From the NCBI GenBank assembly GCA_029891385.1, contig CM057233.1:47942063-48006062 (forward strand): a DNA stretch of 64,000 nucleotides, written 5' to 3'. Below, in pieces: positions 30,998 to 43,126 of the stretch. Below the pieces are notes generated by a model. It did not search any database, was not told the origin of the DNA, and was given only the letters and a program-made list of their open reading frames with translations. This DNA is from Erythroxylum novogranatense (taxonomy: Eukaryota; Streptophyta; Magnoliopsida; Malpighiales; Erythroxylaceae). The position numbers and the translations under genes are program-made. Every line of letters starts with the position of its first letter. Position 1 is the stretch's first letter.

Positions 30998-32640
30998 AAA
31001 ACCAATGAGTTAACCTTTGCGCAGATTAGTCACTTGCAATTTAATTAATAACATTGTTATTTTATTTTGTTAATTATATTTAACATTTTAATATTAAAGG
31101 TAAAAATCTTTAGAATAATTAACGTGCAATTGAAATTATGTTGAAATTATAATTATGAGATTTAATTTATATTTTATATTATTCTTAACTTGTTCTTAGA
31201 TGTAGTTTAATCAAGACAAGATATTAATAAAATGTTAAAATTAGCATAAATTTTGTTTCTTTCCGTGAAAAGTAATTGAACTTATAAATTAAAGTTTAAA
31301 ACTTATTAGAGAATAATTCATTGAACCGATCGATTATAAAGATTTCAATAGAATATACTTGTGTATTTGTAGATTTTCTTATACTTAAGTATACTAAAGT
31401 ATCTCACGTGAGAATTATTATATTTCAATACTACTTATGAATTATTCTATTTAGAGTAGTTTGGTTGATAGTACTCGATTATGAACTGTTTATAGATATA
31501 ACTGGGTAAGTCAATAAAGAATTCATACTCCAAAGTAATGAGGAAGAATATTCTGTTGCTCTTGATTAGTAGTTATTTGAGAAATTTCTAACAAAATTGA
31601 ATTGAAATTTAAAAACATATTTTCAAATAACAATTATAGATCAATTACTAATTGAAATAATGAACAAAATTAATTTAAATAAAGTATAAATAAATTTCAT
31701 GCTCTATGTCCAATTAAAATATTGGATGATAAAAGGATTAAATTATAGGTTATAACAATGCATGGATAGGTTGAGTGAACCACTTTGACTCCTAATATTT
31801 GAGTAGTCATAATATCTTGCTAGACACCAATCTTGATTAATGATTATATATAGTTAGAAAATTAAAGATAAATTAAAAGAATTTTAATTTATCTAATTAT
31901 AATTATAATTTATAATCATTACCTACATATTAAGAACATAATAGGTTGTAAATAAAAGCATTTTAAAAGAGAATTTTAATTTAAATTAAATTAGACTTAA
32001 TTATGAGTTTAAGAAACTTAAGGAATTGAACATAAGATATTTGATTTTATTAAAATTTAATTGTAAATATAATTAAAATTAAAATTAAAATTAGAACTAT
32101 GCTTTAATTATAATTAGAAATTTTAACTTTAATGAGAAAGAAATTCGTGTCATATTTTATAAATAGGAATATGAGATAAGGGATCTAGCACTTGTGTCTT
32201 TTCCTTTCAAATTGTTTGAGTTCTCTTTCTCTACTTTGTAAATACTATCAAGATTAGACACGTGAACAACTTGTAATTGACAACTCGAGAAGAAAATTTT
32301 TGCAAGAAACTAAATCAGGTATCTTTCAACTTTTATTTATAATTTGTATTTTTAAGTTATTTAATTAAATAAATCCGAATGAAAAATTATAAACATTAAT
32401 TTTCTATTGGGCTCATGATTTGATTACGGTTAATTTCGTAACAATAGTACCAAAATCTCTGTTAATTATTTAGATTGATTAAAGTTGCTTCATTGTTTTT
32501 TATTTGAAGATTAAGGCTTAAAAACTTAATTAATTGGTAGATTTGCCAGGTGAAAGCTTGCAATATATATGCAAATACGAACCATCTAACAGATGGGTGT
32601 CCAACTTTGCAGGATGGAAATATGGAGCATGTCAATATTG
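30998..32640. other. Very AT-rich noncoding sequence, possible LTR remnant
   Basis: No coding sequence is seen. TTTTATAAATAGG at about 32154 followed by CT-rich leader-like sequence, and a GTAACAATAG stretch near 32440, could be remains of an LTR and its primer site, but no matching partner was found. Confidence 0.3.
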
Positions 32641-34135
32641 TAGGGGAAATTTAGTCTAACAATACAACCCATGTTCCCATTCCTATAATCTAGATTAGAG
32701 AGATCACCCAAACTTAAGTTATGGAGGGAATAGATAGCAGAAATACTTCCAACATAAGTTATAGGGTGAATTTTTTTTTAACATATATAACTAGCCTCCT
32801 CCTCCATCTCAGGTACATCATCGGAAGATATAGTTAGGTCTCTTGCAACTAAAACTTTACAATTCCAATAGGATATGTAGTAGTTTTAGCAAGAAATGAA
32901 ATATAAATTTTAGAAGATGAAGTCTAACATTAAGAACTTGGAGAAATAGCGAGTCAAATGATAATTACTATCAATCATCTAGAAGCCCAATGAGGAGGAA
33001 AATTGCCACCATAACATGAGATAAATATGAAGAATGTTTATGCAATCACCTGGAGGAGTGGTAGGAAGCTTAAGGATCCTGAAAGGGCTACACAAAGGAT
33101 GGATATTGAAGAAAAAATTGAGAAGGAGCTTAAAGGATATATGATATATCATCTAGGTTAAAGGTAAATGTTAAATTCTAGATTATTGTTAAGACAAACC
33201 CTCCACCTTTCCCTAGCAAGTTGGCAAAGTTAAACTAGGAGGATAAAGATGAGGAGATATGAGAAAATTTTAGAAGGTTGAGGTGAATATACCACTATTA
33301 GACACGATTAAGTAAGTGTCGAGTATGCAAAATTTCTAAAGAAATTATATACCAATAAGTGAAAGTTAAGAGGAAACGAAATGACTAGGATGAGTGAATC
33401 CATTTTTACAGTCTTTAAATAGAAAATACCTCCTAAGTGTAAGACTTAGGCATGCTTACCATTCTTTGTAAAATTGGTAACACTATGACTAAACATGCTA
33501 TTTGAGATTTAGGTGCATCAATTAATGTTATGTCTTGTTCCATGTATACTTCTTTAAATTTAGGCCCGTTGAAAAAAAACTAGTGTTATTATATAGTTGG
33601 CTGATCATACTAATGCTTATCTAGATGAGGTGATTAATAATGTGCTTGTGTAAGTGAATGAACTAATATTTCTTGCTTTTTTTATGTGGTAGATATGAAT
33701 GATGAAACTTCCTCTAAGATAGTACCTGTCTTACAAGGTGATCATTTCTTAACCTATCCTAAATTAAGATAGATGTTTATGAGGGTACCCTCACGATAGA
33801 ATTTAATAGGGAAGTTACTTATTTCAATATTTTTTATGTCAATAAACACCTCCAAAATGATTATTCTAGTTTTGCGATTAATGTGATTGACCCTTTAGTA
33901 TAGGAAGATTGTGAATGGAAGTGTATAGATAAACTGGAAGTAGTTTCATCTAAGGAGAAGACTAAATCTTTCAATGTCTCGAGGAAAAGCTTTATTACTA
34001 GTTAAAAGGTGTTTCTTAATTGATTTAGATATAAACTATTTCCACATAAATTACATCCTTATTGGGCTGATCCTTTTATGGTTACTAATGTCTCTCCCTA
34101 TGGTGTAGTAGATATTAATAGTCTAAGAATAGGGA
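32640..34135 (+). pseudogene. Ty3/Gypsy gag-protease remnant fused to integrase tail
   Basis: A decayed + strand series. YAITWRSGRKLKDPE (about 33035) is the end of gag. PPPFPSKLAKLN and VNIPLLDTIKQV follow. The protease site is DLGASINVM at about 33505, then NLGPL, QLADHTNAY, VNELIF and VVDMNDETSSKIVPVL. From about 34020 the frame reads LFPHKLHPYWADPFMVTNVSPYGVVDI, the C-terminal integrase region of plant Gypsy elements. Reverse transcriptase, RNase H and the integrase core are absent, so a large internal deletion joins protease to the integrase tail. Many stops are present. The 5' LTR was not found. The Copia element at 34136 interrupts it, and its 3' part probably resumes at 46102. Confidence 0.75.
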
Positions 34136-36454
34136 AGACATTGAATTGTGTAATCGGATTTTTAATACAATCCCCTTTCTTAAAAATTGCTTTCTTAAAA
34201 CAATTTACAAACAATATTCTGAAGTATTTATATCAACAATAGTGACAAGAGTTAAGAGATAAGAGTGAGAGTCGATACAACAATTTTATACTGGTTCAAT
34301 AATATTAACTTTCCAAGCCAAAATTCAACCTCTTAAGGCTACAATTAGACAACACCTATTTCACAAGAAATCTTAGCCAATCAACTAAAGTTTCATTTGG
34401 TTCAAACCTCAACTCATTTTCTTAACCATACAATTAGTTATGATCAAAACAGTGCAATAGGTACAAATCCATTTTTCAGCTCTATTCACTTCCTTTCATT
34501 TTAACACCTTTCCTACCTCCATAAGCATTAAATTTAATCACTCAATCAACCAATATATCATTCAATAATCCCCTTAAGCACTTTTCCATAAACATGGTAG
34601 CAACACTCTTTGCCTCATTCATACTTCTCTTACACTACTCTTTAAGTATCACTTCACTTTTAATCATCTTAACAACTCTACTTACATTCATTAGGTTTTA
34701 CCCTATCAATATATCAATCAACCATCAATTACATAACCAATTTACATACCCATCTAGTCAAAGCACAACTTCATGCAAATGATGCACAAGATGTCAAAAT
34801 CATACATGCAACAACATAGAACATCCTCTTACCTATTTAAGCTTTAATCTTCTTCAACTTATCCAACTTTTCACAAATTTCCTACATTTCTCTAATACCC
34901 ACGATCATCATCTTCTTCCCAACATCACTCATAATCATCACCATGTAAAGGAGGTAGAACACTCAAGCTTGTATCCATGCTAGGAAGGCACTTAAGGGAG
35001 AAGAGAAGAGTAATTCTTTAGCAAGCTAATTAAAGAAACCAAATGAAAGAGATGGAAGAGAGGTTTCGGATGGAGGAGGAGCCAAAAGCAAACACAAAAC
35101 CATCTTTTTCTTTCCTTCCCTTTTAAGACTCCAAAAATACAATGAAGGAATAAGACAAAAACATTTAAAAGGTGTAGGACAAGTGTCATTTTGAAGAAAA
35201 AGACAAAACGAGAAAAAGACAAAAACATGTAATAGGATTTCTTAAGAAACCCTAATGAAATTTGACCCAATCAATTCCAATGGCCCCCATTTCAATCCCA
35301 AAATAATATACCCAATATTGTAGTGCCATTGGATAGCAATTTTCGCTACCGAAAATCAACCGGTTCACCACTTGGCGATTTGTTCGGTCCGGAAATTTTC
35401 TCCGAAAAAATCCAAAAAAATTTCTAAAAATTCCTTAAAATGTAAAACACACAATGGATCACTCTAATAAATTTTTCTAACACAATTTTCACATTATTCA
35501 CTATAAAATTCCATTTAGACCTAATACCGGGAAATAATCATGAATGCATGCACAGTTATTTTTCATGTGCAAAAATTCACTATTCACCAATACCAATATG
35601 CATGGAAATTCCTAATTAGTCTCAATCCCTCTCATCCTTTGCTAAATTACGATTTTACCCTTCCCGTCGGGGGTGGGATGTTACAACTTTACTTCTCAAA
35701 AATACAAGTATTCTTTTCACTGAGCCTCTTCAGGTCTCTTCCAGCAAGTATTCTTTTTCTCAGTTAGCCTCTTCAGGCTCTCAACTATTCTTCTTTCTTA
35801 CAGAAAGATATTGCGAGCTTTGTTACAGAAAATATAGCTCCCGTGTTTTCACACAATACAGTATTTAGCTTTTGAATATCACTAACAAAAATTGCTAACC
35901 TTTTCAATCTTTGACTTCGACTCATATTTATAGTCTTCGTCTTCAACTGCTTCTTAATAACTGCTTCTTTCTTCTTGATTCTTGATCTTTAAAGAAACGA
36001 TTATTCAGTTGAGTTCTATAACTAACTCAAACTGATTTGCTTCTTCGTCTCATTTTTTTCGTCTTCTTTTCGGCTTCGCTTTGTCTCATTTTCTTCCGTC
36101 TCATTTTGCTTTTTCTTCCGTCTCATTTTCCTTCCGTCTCATTTTTCTTTGGCTTTCGTTTCATTTTGCTTTTGCTTCCGTTTCACTTTACTTTTGCTTC
36201 CGTCTTCCTTCTCATTTTTCTTTTGCTTCCGTCTCATTTTGCTTTGGCTTCCGTCTCATTTTGATTTGGCTTCCGTCTCATTTTGCTTTTGTTTCTGTCT
36301 TATTTTGCTTTTGCTTCCGTCTCATTTTGCTTTAATTTCCGTCTAATTTTCCTTCCGTCTCATTTTGCTTTTGCTTCAGTCTCACTTTGCTTTTGCTTCC
36401 TTCTCATTATTTGTTTTTCATCAAAATAAATCGTAAAGTCATTTTGACTTAACA
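34136..36454 (-). repeat. Copia 3' LTR (interrupted)
   Basis: Matches 45018-46101. The right edge TTTTGACTTAACA ends at 36454 next to the polypurine tract. A foreign piece at 34299-35685 replaces about 50 bp of LTR. The U3 part holds a GTCTCATTTTGCTTTTGCTTCC minisatellite at about 36040-36420. TATA box at 35925-35932 on the - strand. Confidence 0.88.
34299..35685. mobile_element. Gypsy LTR fragment inserted in the Copia LTR
   Basis: The right end GGGATGTTACA and the ~200 bp before it (AAAATGTAAAACACACAA, ATTTTACCCTTCCC) match the right end of the LTR at 53990-58209 in the same orientation. The left end lacks the TGTAACA terminus, and the Copia LTR lacks about 50 bp there, so a deletion removed the left part together with its target site. 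Confidence 0.75.
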
Positions 36455-36470
36455 ATCTCCCCCTTTTTGA
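36455..36470 (-). promoter_or_regulatory. Polypurine tract
   Basis: On the - strand it reads TCAAAAAGGGGGAGAT, directly before the LTR start TGTTAAG. This is the usual plus-strand primer of SIRE-type Copia elements. Degenerate versions lie at 10045 and 13966. Confidence 0.85.
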
Positions 36471-36611
36471 TGATAACAAATAATCATAGAACAAAATTTC
36501 ATATCCTCCATCTTCTATTCTGTTCTCCTCTGCTTTTCTTCTTCTCCCCTATCTTTGTTATTTCTTCTTCTTCTCCTCCTTTCTCTCCCTATTTGTTATT
36601 GATCAAAAAGA

Positions 36612-38843
36612 TCATGATCGCAGATGCTTCATAAATTCAGAAAACATTGTTCTCATATTAATGCGAAGTGACTTGATTTCTTCTTGAATATCCGCTTCTT
36701 CTTTATGCAAGTCACCCACAGAAGCACACAGATAATCAACTTTCTCTTCAAAATCTTCATCAGGCTTCTGTTGTACGACTTCAACACTAACAGTCGTAGT
36801 ATATGCATATGAAGATATAACATCTGGTTCAATTATTGTAATGGTAGGAGGTTGGACAGATAGGTTAGGTTCTGGAAGATCAAGATCGTCAGGGCCAGTT
36901 AGAAGTGAAACTTGTCTTCCCAATAGGCGTAGAACATCACCAAATGAAGACACAATTGATAGAGGTCTAATGTGCATTATGAAATGCACAAAGGACTCTA
37001 TTGAGTAGCTTCAGGTTCCAACCTTAATGAATCTATACGAACCTTCTGAAAGTCTTCCACCTATTTGAAAAGAATCTTCAGTGCTCTACTGACCACAATT
37101 GCTTCCTGATGCTGTTGAAATGAAGTAGGAAACATACGTTCCAGTCTGCTGGACTGCATGGCATGCTTCATTAATGTTTCTCACTTCAGCTTCAATCTAT
37201 TCATCTGTCAGATCATTTATCCTTTCAGGATACATTTTCTTCTTCCCTTTATCCTCATTGCGAACAATGAAAGGTCGAGGTTGAATATCAGGCACAACTT
37301 TGATCATAGTTTTCCTTGTGATTGGAAAAATAGTGTACTTTTGTTTTGTCATCTGTGTGGGGTATGATCTGGTTCCTTCATACTTCAGACCATTATACAT
37401 GTTTTTCTTGTCCTCACTCAACAGATGCATGGTACTACTATTTACCAGTATAAGTTGAAATTGTACCTTGACTGATCTTTTTGGGATTTCTCTGATTATT
37501 ATTGAATTGCTACTCCTGACAGGTTGAATTTCTTCAAAGATCTTGATTCTTAAGTCTTCTTTACTTATCAGTCGAGAAGTATTGATCTATGCTGGACTCT
37601 GTTCCATTATCTTTTTCTTCTTCTGAACAGTAGTAGGAGTGCTCTTCTCAGTACTAATTTTATCCTTTTTATTCTCCTTAATCAGTCTGGAAGTCTACTG
37701 AGGTTGAGATTTTACTTTCTCAAACTCCAATTTCTTCCTTATTTCAGTCACTTTAGCCAATTTTGGTGATTCTTCTCTCAAAATTGAAACTAAGGACCTG
37801 GTTGCCTGAGATGTTGTCTTCTCATAGTTTTCACCATGAATCAACTCTTTTCTTTTCTTTTCTTCTTGTTGACGCAAGGTTCGAACTCTAGGTGACCTTT
37901 TTGCTTACTTCGGCTTATCCGAAAGTAGCATATCCCCTTTTCTTTTCAAGGTTACTGTTTTCTTTTGTTGCACCTGGCTTCCTTCTTTAAGAGATATCAT
38001 CTTTCCCATTGATTGTCCTGACAATTCCTTTTCTCCTTCTGCAAGTATCTTCTCAACAGATTGAGATTTTGATTTTGTTGAGGGAGATTCTCTTCTAGCA
38101 CGCTCCCCCTCAATCCTGGCTTTCTTCTTAGGATTTGCTTATACTCTCTCCAGATTTTTCAAGCCCATTTTACCAATTATTGCAGAATTGATGACACTTT
38201 TGATATTCATCATCATCCTGATTCCCCTTTCCAGACGTACTTCAGAGTCTCTGAATATCCTTGTTAGTATCATTCCGTATGGTAGAGCAGCCAAGTCTTT
38301 CTTAGACTTTACCATTTAATGAAAGATAAGAAATGGTAGGTTGATAGGCTGACAATTTAGTAGATAAAATAGGCATTGTTCATCTAGGGTTGTTACCAAA
38401 TGCCTTGACCCTGTCCTCGATAGTACACAATGAAAAAGAAGTGATTGTAATACCCTAGCCTTTGGAACAAGGTTGGACACCTTCTTTTCGCTTGGATCAT
38501 TGCCTCCATATAACTGCAAATTGATCTGGGTTTCCTTCACGCGAGCTTGTGTCATCCATCTAACTTTACTTGTGAGCTTCTCTACTTCAAATGGACACTC
38601 CATGACCTTCTCAATCATCTTCATGGTCACAATAATTGACATATTATCCACCAAGGATACAAGAGTATCAACTATCAATTCCATGTTCTTCCAGAAACCA
38701 TAAACTTCGTTCATGTAGACTGTCTCTCGAATTTGAAAGAAATTCCTCCATTCGGTTGCTACAATCTCTGGTTCAATATTCATGTTGTCCTGCTTCAGGG
38801 ATTCAAAGTTAACAAGTCTTCCGCTTGTTATGGCTGTCTCCAT
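36612..38843 (-). pseudogene. SIRE env-like ORF, copy 3 (broken)
   Basis: The N-terminal block 38843-38316 starts METAITSGRLVNFESL and has the conserved segment SNLVPKARVLQSLLFHCVL...HLVTTLDEQCLFYLLN, ending at a stop right after FLIFH. The copies at 11.7 and 15.2 kb read through this point. Further blocks: 37877-37695 (basic), 37430-37197 (YTIFPITRKTMIKVVPDIQP) and 36989-36612, which ends in a predicted helical tail. The blocks are more diverged than copies 1 and 2 are from each other, so this is a different lineage of the same gene. The function is not established; no clear membrane segment is visible. Confidence 0.75.
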
Positions 38844-39137
38844 TTCTTGTAGTTAACAATGAACTAAGAACAGAGAAATTTTTTTCAAAGAAGTGAAGTC
38901 AGTTTGTGAAGTTGAGAGTGTGAGCAAGAAAAGTTTGAAATCCAAACAGAGTAATGAAAGGTTTTTGTTGAGGGTTCTTGAAAGGTTGATTGTCAGGGTA
39001 TATCATGAGTGTTCTAGAATAGGTGGTGTTCTCAAGGTTATGAGAAAACTTCCCTCCAAAAATTTCTTCAAACGGATGTTATTAGCTGTAACTCACAGTT
39101 ACGGTTACTGTTAACTCTTTCAATCTTTTCATCTGGA

Positions 39138-40163
39138 TCATGACATGTCAAACGGTTGGTTCCTTAACATCACCATGTTAAGGTTTCGTCTGATTTCTCT
39201 AAATCTTTCTTCACTTAATGACTTTGTGAAGATGTCCGCCCATTGATGATTCGTCTCAACAAACTGGAGATTTACGACCTTCCTTTGAACGTAGTCCCGT
39301 AAAAAATGGTGTCTGACTTCGATATGTTTAACTCTTGAATGTTGTATGGGATTCTTCGACGACAGATTGATGGCACTTGTGTTGTCACAGTAGATTGAGA
39401 TTTCTTCTTCTTGTACTACGTAGTCCTCTAGCTGGTACTTAATCCACAACGTCTGTGAACAATAACTTGCGGCTGACATATACTTGGCTTCCACTGTTGA
39501 TAGAGCAATTGAGCTTTGCCTCTTACTTGACCATGAAACTAGGTTATTGCCAAGAAAGTGACATCCTCCACTCCTACTTTTTCTATCAATCCTATCACCG
39601 GCATAATCCGCATCACAGTAGCCAATTAACTTGAAATCTTTACCTTTCTCATACATTAAGGAAAGATCAGTAGTACCTGATAAATATCTCAAAATTCTTT
39701 TGACAGCAATATAATGAGATTCTCTAGGATCTGCCTGAAATCTTGCACACAAACAAACAATAAACAATATGTCAAGTCTGCTTGCTGTAAGGTAAAGTAA
39801 GGAACCAATGATCCCTCTATACAGAGTTTGATCAACCTTCTTGCCAGTTTCGTCCTTGGACAAATGGTTTGAAGGATGCATCAGAGTTGACATTGGTTTT
39901 ACTTTTCCCATATCATACTTAATCAACAGTTCCTTCACATACTTCTGTTGATGAATAAATTTTTTTTCTTCGGTTTGCTTAACTTGCAACCCAAGAAAGA
40001 ATTTTAATTCACCCATCATGCTCATCTCAAATTCTTTTTTCATCAAATTTTCAAAATTAGCACATAACACTTTAGAGATAGCACCAAAAATAATATCATC
40101 AATATAAATTTGAACAATAATAAAATCATTCTTTATGCATTTTCTAAATAAGGTTTTATCCAC
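39138..40163 (-). CDS. Copia reverse transcriptase C-terminal part and RNase H
   Basis: 341 codons. The reverse transcriptase catalytic motif YIDDIIFG is at about residues 21-28, with FFLGLQV after it. The RNase H domain has YCDADYAGD (about 188-196), STVEAKYMSAA with the catalytic Glu, and the C-terminal ADIFTKSL motif. It continues in the same frame from the block above (41417-40230); only a TAA at 40230-40232 separates them. It would synthesise cDNA and degrade the RNA strand in the virus-like particle. The frame ends normally at 39138. Confidence 0.92.
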   Translation of the reverse strand: MDKTLFRKCIKNDFIIVQIYIDDIIFGAISKVLCANFENLMKKEFEMSMMGELKFFLGLQVKQTEEKKFIHQQKYVKELLIKYDMGKVKPMSTLMHPSNHLSKDETGKKVDQTLYRGIIGSLLYLTASRLDILFIVCLCARFQADPRESHYIAVKRILRYLSGTTDLSLMYEKGKDFKLIGYCDADYAGDRIDRKSRSGGCHFLGNNLVSWSSKRQSSIALSTVEAKYMSAASYCSQTLWIKYQLEDYVVQEEEISIYCDNTSAINLSSKNPIQHSRVKHIEVRHHFLRDYVQRKVVNLQFVETNHQWADIFTKSLSEERFREIRRNLNMVMLRNQPFDMS

Positions 40164-40229
40164 CTGACCTCTAGTGAACTTATTCTCAATAAGAAAAGAA
40201 CTCAGACGATCATACCAAGCTCGAGGAGC

Positions 40230-41417
40230 TTATTTCAAGCCATACAAAGCCTTATGAAGTCTATAGACATGATATGGTTTTTTGACATCTTCGAAACCTA
40301 GAGGTTGCTTCACATAAACTTCTTCATCTATAAAGCCATTTAAAAAGGCACTCTTTATGTCCATTTGAAATATCTTTATATCATGACAGATAGCATATGC
40401 AAGCAATATCCTAATAGCTTCTAATCTTGCTACAGGAGCATAAGTCTCATTGTAGTCTATTCCTTCCTGCTGATTATAGCCTTGTGCTACTAATCTTGCT
40501 TTGTTTCGACTCATTCTATCTGATTCGTCTAGCTTATTCTTAAAAACCCATCTAGTTCCTATGATAGTCTTTTTCGGTGCTCTGGGAACTAAGGACCAAA
40601 CTTTATTCCTAATAAACTGATTCAGCTCCTCTTGCATGGCTAAAATCCAAGCTTCATCTTGAAGAGCTTCATCAATTTTCTTAAGCTCTATTTCATAAAT
40701 AAATGCACTATTTGCTTCTCTTCTGAATTTGGACCTAGTCCGCACACCTTCTAAGGTCTCTCCTATAATCAACTCTTCTAGATGAGAACTCTTATATTTC
40801 CAATCTCTCTTCAAATTAAGAGTCTCAGGAATATCTTCAACTTTGTTTAAGGAAGTTTCTGATGGAGATACTTCTTCATTATCAGCCAAGGGTTCTGAAA
40901 GAGTTTCATTATCAGGATCATCTCTCCTACTTGGTTGAGAACTATCATCAAACTTAACATCAATAGTTTCCTCAACAGTCTTGGAGGTAAGGTTGTAAAC
41001 CCTATAGGCTTTTGATGATAGAGAATAGCCTAGAAAAATTCCAGAATAACTCTTAGAGTCGAATTTATCCAGACTTTCCTCTGTATTCAATATAAAACAC
41101 TTGCAACCAAATGGATGGAAGTAGGATATATTAAGTTTCCTGCCATTCCATAACTCATATGGAGTTTTCTTCAACAAGGGTCGCAGAAGTATTCTATTTT
41201 GAATATAACATGATATATTCACAACTTCTGCCCAGAAGTACTTAGGAAGATTCATTTCACACAGCATAGTCCTAGCCATCTCCTGAATCGTCCTATTCTT
41301 TCTTTCAACAACTCCATTTTGTTGTGGAGTTCTAGGGGCAGAGAACTTCTGGAAAATTTCATTCTCCTCACAGTACATTCTAAACTTCTTATTTTTCAAA
41401 CTCACCACTATGATCAC
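40230..41417 (-). CDS. Copia integrase C-terminal part and reverse transcriptase N-terminal part
   Basis: 395 codons. The integrase catalytic-core end has SAPRTPQQNGVVERKNRTI with its Glu, then KTPYELWNGRKLNISY and FGCKCF. An acidic spacer follows (about residues 160-230). The reverse transcriptase starts with EAWILAMQEELNQF, VWSLVPR and GTRWVFKNK, then KARLVAQGY and the first catalytic region FQMDIKSAFLNG. A TAA at 40230-40232 cuts the protein just after HKALYGLK. The upstream join to the protease block has a TAG and a one-base insertion in an A run near 41396. Confidence 0.92.
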   Translation of the reverse strand: MIIVVSLKNKKFRMYCEENEIFQKFSAPRTPQQNGVVERKNRTIQEMARTMLCEMNLPKYFWAEVVNISCYIQNRILLRPLLKKTPYELWNGRKLNISYFHPFGCKCFILNTEESLDKFDSKSYSGIFLGYSLSSKAYRVYNLTSKTVEETIDVKFDDSSQPSRRDDPDNETLSEPLADNEEVSPSETSLNKVEDIPETLNLKRDWKYKSSHLEELIIGETLEGVRTRSKFRREANSAFIYEIELKKIDEALQDEAWILAMQEELNQFIRNKVWSLVPRAPKKTIIGTRWVFKNKLDESDRMSRNKARLVAQGYNQQEGIDYNETYAPVARLEAIRILLAYAICHDIKIFQMDIKSAFLNGFIDEEVYVKQPLGFEDVKKPYHVYRLHKALYGLK

Positions 41418-41451
41418 TTCTAATACTAACTATAGACATTCCTTTCTCATT

Positions 41452-42186
41452 CTATAACTTTTTGGATAGGATTTTAAAACACTTAAAAGATTCATCTTTA
41501 TGTGATAAAAACAATATCCAACAAAATTTAGTGTAATCATCAACAATAACAAGACCATACTTCTTTCTGCCAAGACTCAAAGTTCTAGTTGGACCAAATA
41601 AATCCATATGCAACAACTCTAGAGGTCTAGAAGAAGTTACAAAATTTTTAGAAGAAGACGTTGTTTTAGCCTGTTTTCCTTTTTGACAACTTTCACAAAA
41701 GAAATCCTTATTAAAACATATTTTTGGTAAACCTCTTACCAAATCATGTTTAATCAATTTGGAAATATGTTTAAAACTGATATGACCTAGCTTTTTATGC
41801 CAAATCAATTTTTCTTGATCAGTAGATATAAAACATGAAATATTTTGATTTTGAAAATCTTCCAAATTGATTTTGTAAAGATTGTTTTGTCTTTTGGCAG
41901 AAAAGAATATGGACCCATCCTTGTTTTTGACTTCACAAGAATTTTGATTGAAAGGCACTTCAAAACCATAATCACATAATTGACTGATACTAATCAAATT
42001 GTGTTTTAAACCATTAACTAGCAGCACATTATCAATGTATGCAAAAGAATCTTTACCTATTTTACCGATTCCTATTATTTTGCCCTGCTGGTTGTCTCCA
42101 AAAGTTACCGATCCTCCCTTCTTATACTGAAGATCTAGGAACATAGATCTTCTTTCCGTCATGTGTCGCGAGCATCCACTGTCCAA
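41452..42186 (-). CDS. Copia protease, GAG-pre-integrase and integrase N-terminal part
   Basis: 244 codons; the first codon shown lies inside the protease, not at a real start. The protease active site DSGCSRHMT is at residues 2-10. The GAG-pre-integrase segment [11 protein letters not shown] (about 128-138) and zinc-binding CESCQKGKQ (about 163-171) follow. The integrase core begins with [18 protein letters not shown], containing the first catalytic Asp, and [21 protein letters not shown], containing the second. A TAG ends the block at 41452-41454. Confidence 0.92.
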   Translation of the reverse strand: MDSGCSRHMTERRSMFLDLQYKKGGSVTFGDNQQGKIIGIGKIGKDSFAYIDNVLLVNGLKHNLISISQLCDYGFEVPFNQNSCEVKNKDGSIFFSAKRQNNLYKINLEDFQNQNISCFISTDQEKLIWHKKLGHISFKHISKLIKHDLVRGLPKICFNKDFFCESCQKGKQAKTTSSSKNFVTSSRPLELLHMDLFGPTRTLSLGRKKYGLVIVDDYTKFCWILFLSHKDESFKCFKILSKKL

Positions 42187-42241
42187 GTACCAATGGTGCT
42201 GGCTGCTTTTTCCAAGGAAGGATATCTACAAGTGGTATTAT

Positions 42242-43126
42242 CTATCTCTTAGGTACCCAGATTTTCTTGGGTCCTTTAGGGTTAGTTCGTACACAATTCA
42301 TAGTATGATGATTCAATTGATGATATCTCTGATAATGAATAGGTTGATGAAATTTCTTCTTTAAGGGAGCAGAAACCTTTTTATGCTGAGAATGGTTTTT
42401 ACTAAAACCTAATCTTGTTTTATCATTAGTGTGTCTATATTTCCCTAGCATATCATTCATTTTCCTTGTACTCTCCGTAAATGTTGATAGATCAGCTGAA
42501 AGAATGTTTATTCTCTGCTTCAGCTTATTGATTTCTTCATATCTATCTACCACAACCTTTTTCTTCAACTCATCTACTTGTTTCTTTAGGCAGACATTTT
42601 CCTTTTCTAATGCTTGTGTGTTTCTCAAGTTTTCTACATACTTTTTCTTCAGCAACTTATACTGCTTTAGAATAGCATGAGAATCTTCTAATAGTTCTGA
42701 GTATGTATCTTGTAATTCATTAAATTCTGAGGTTACCTATTTGTCACTTTCTTCCTCAGCTACTAGGCAAATATTTGTTTGCACCAATGCTTCTGAGTCC
42801 GTATCTGATTCAGACGAATCTAGATCTTCCCAGGTTTCCATTATGCTTTTCTTATCTTCTCTACTCTTCTTTGGCTTTTTTTTAACAATGGACACTCAGA
42901 CTTGTAATGTCCCGGTTTATTACATTCATAGCATGTGATGGATGTTTTCTCGTTCTTCCCTTCATCTTTGCTATTCTTCTTGAAGTAGGATTCTTTATTT
43001 CCTTTAGCCTTTTTCTTCCACATGCGTCTGATCTTTCTTGAGATAAAGGATAGTTCATCATCTTCCTCGCTTGAAGTATGATCTGAATTGCTAGAGTCAT
43101 CATCCTTGACTGCCTCAATCTTCAAC
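42242..43126 (-). pseudogene. Copia GAG, C-terminal half (zinc knuckle and coiled coil)
   Basis: The block at 43125-42841 has an acidic Ser/Asp stretch, then a basic stretch and the CCHC zinc knuckle CYECNKPGHYKSEC, which binds genomic RNA. A linker with a stop at about 42738 follows. The block at 42655-42242 has a strong coiled-coil pattern (ALEKENVCLKKQVDELKKK, EINKLKQRINILSADL), then a basic tail. It begins where the solo LTR interrupts gag; the frame matches the part on the other side at 44177. Confidence 0.85.

Noticed and set aside
32430..32460. Possible LTR end and tRNA primer site near GTAACAATAGTACC
   Set aside because: The match to the initiator tRNA-Met primer site is poor and no matching LTR was found.
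36037..36346. Hydrophobic ORFs in the left Copia LTR
   Set aside because: Translations of the U3 array; the same occurs at 45698-46099.
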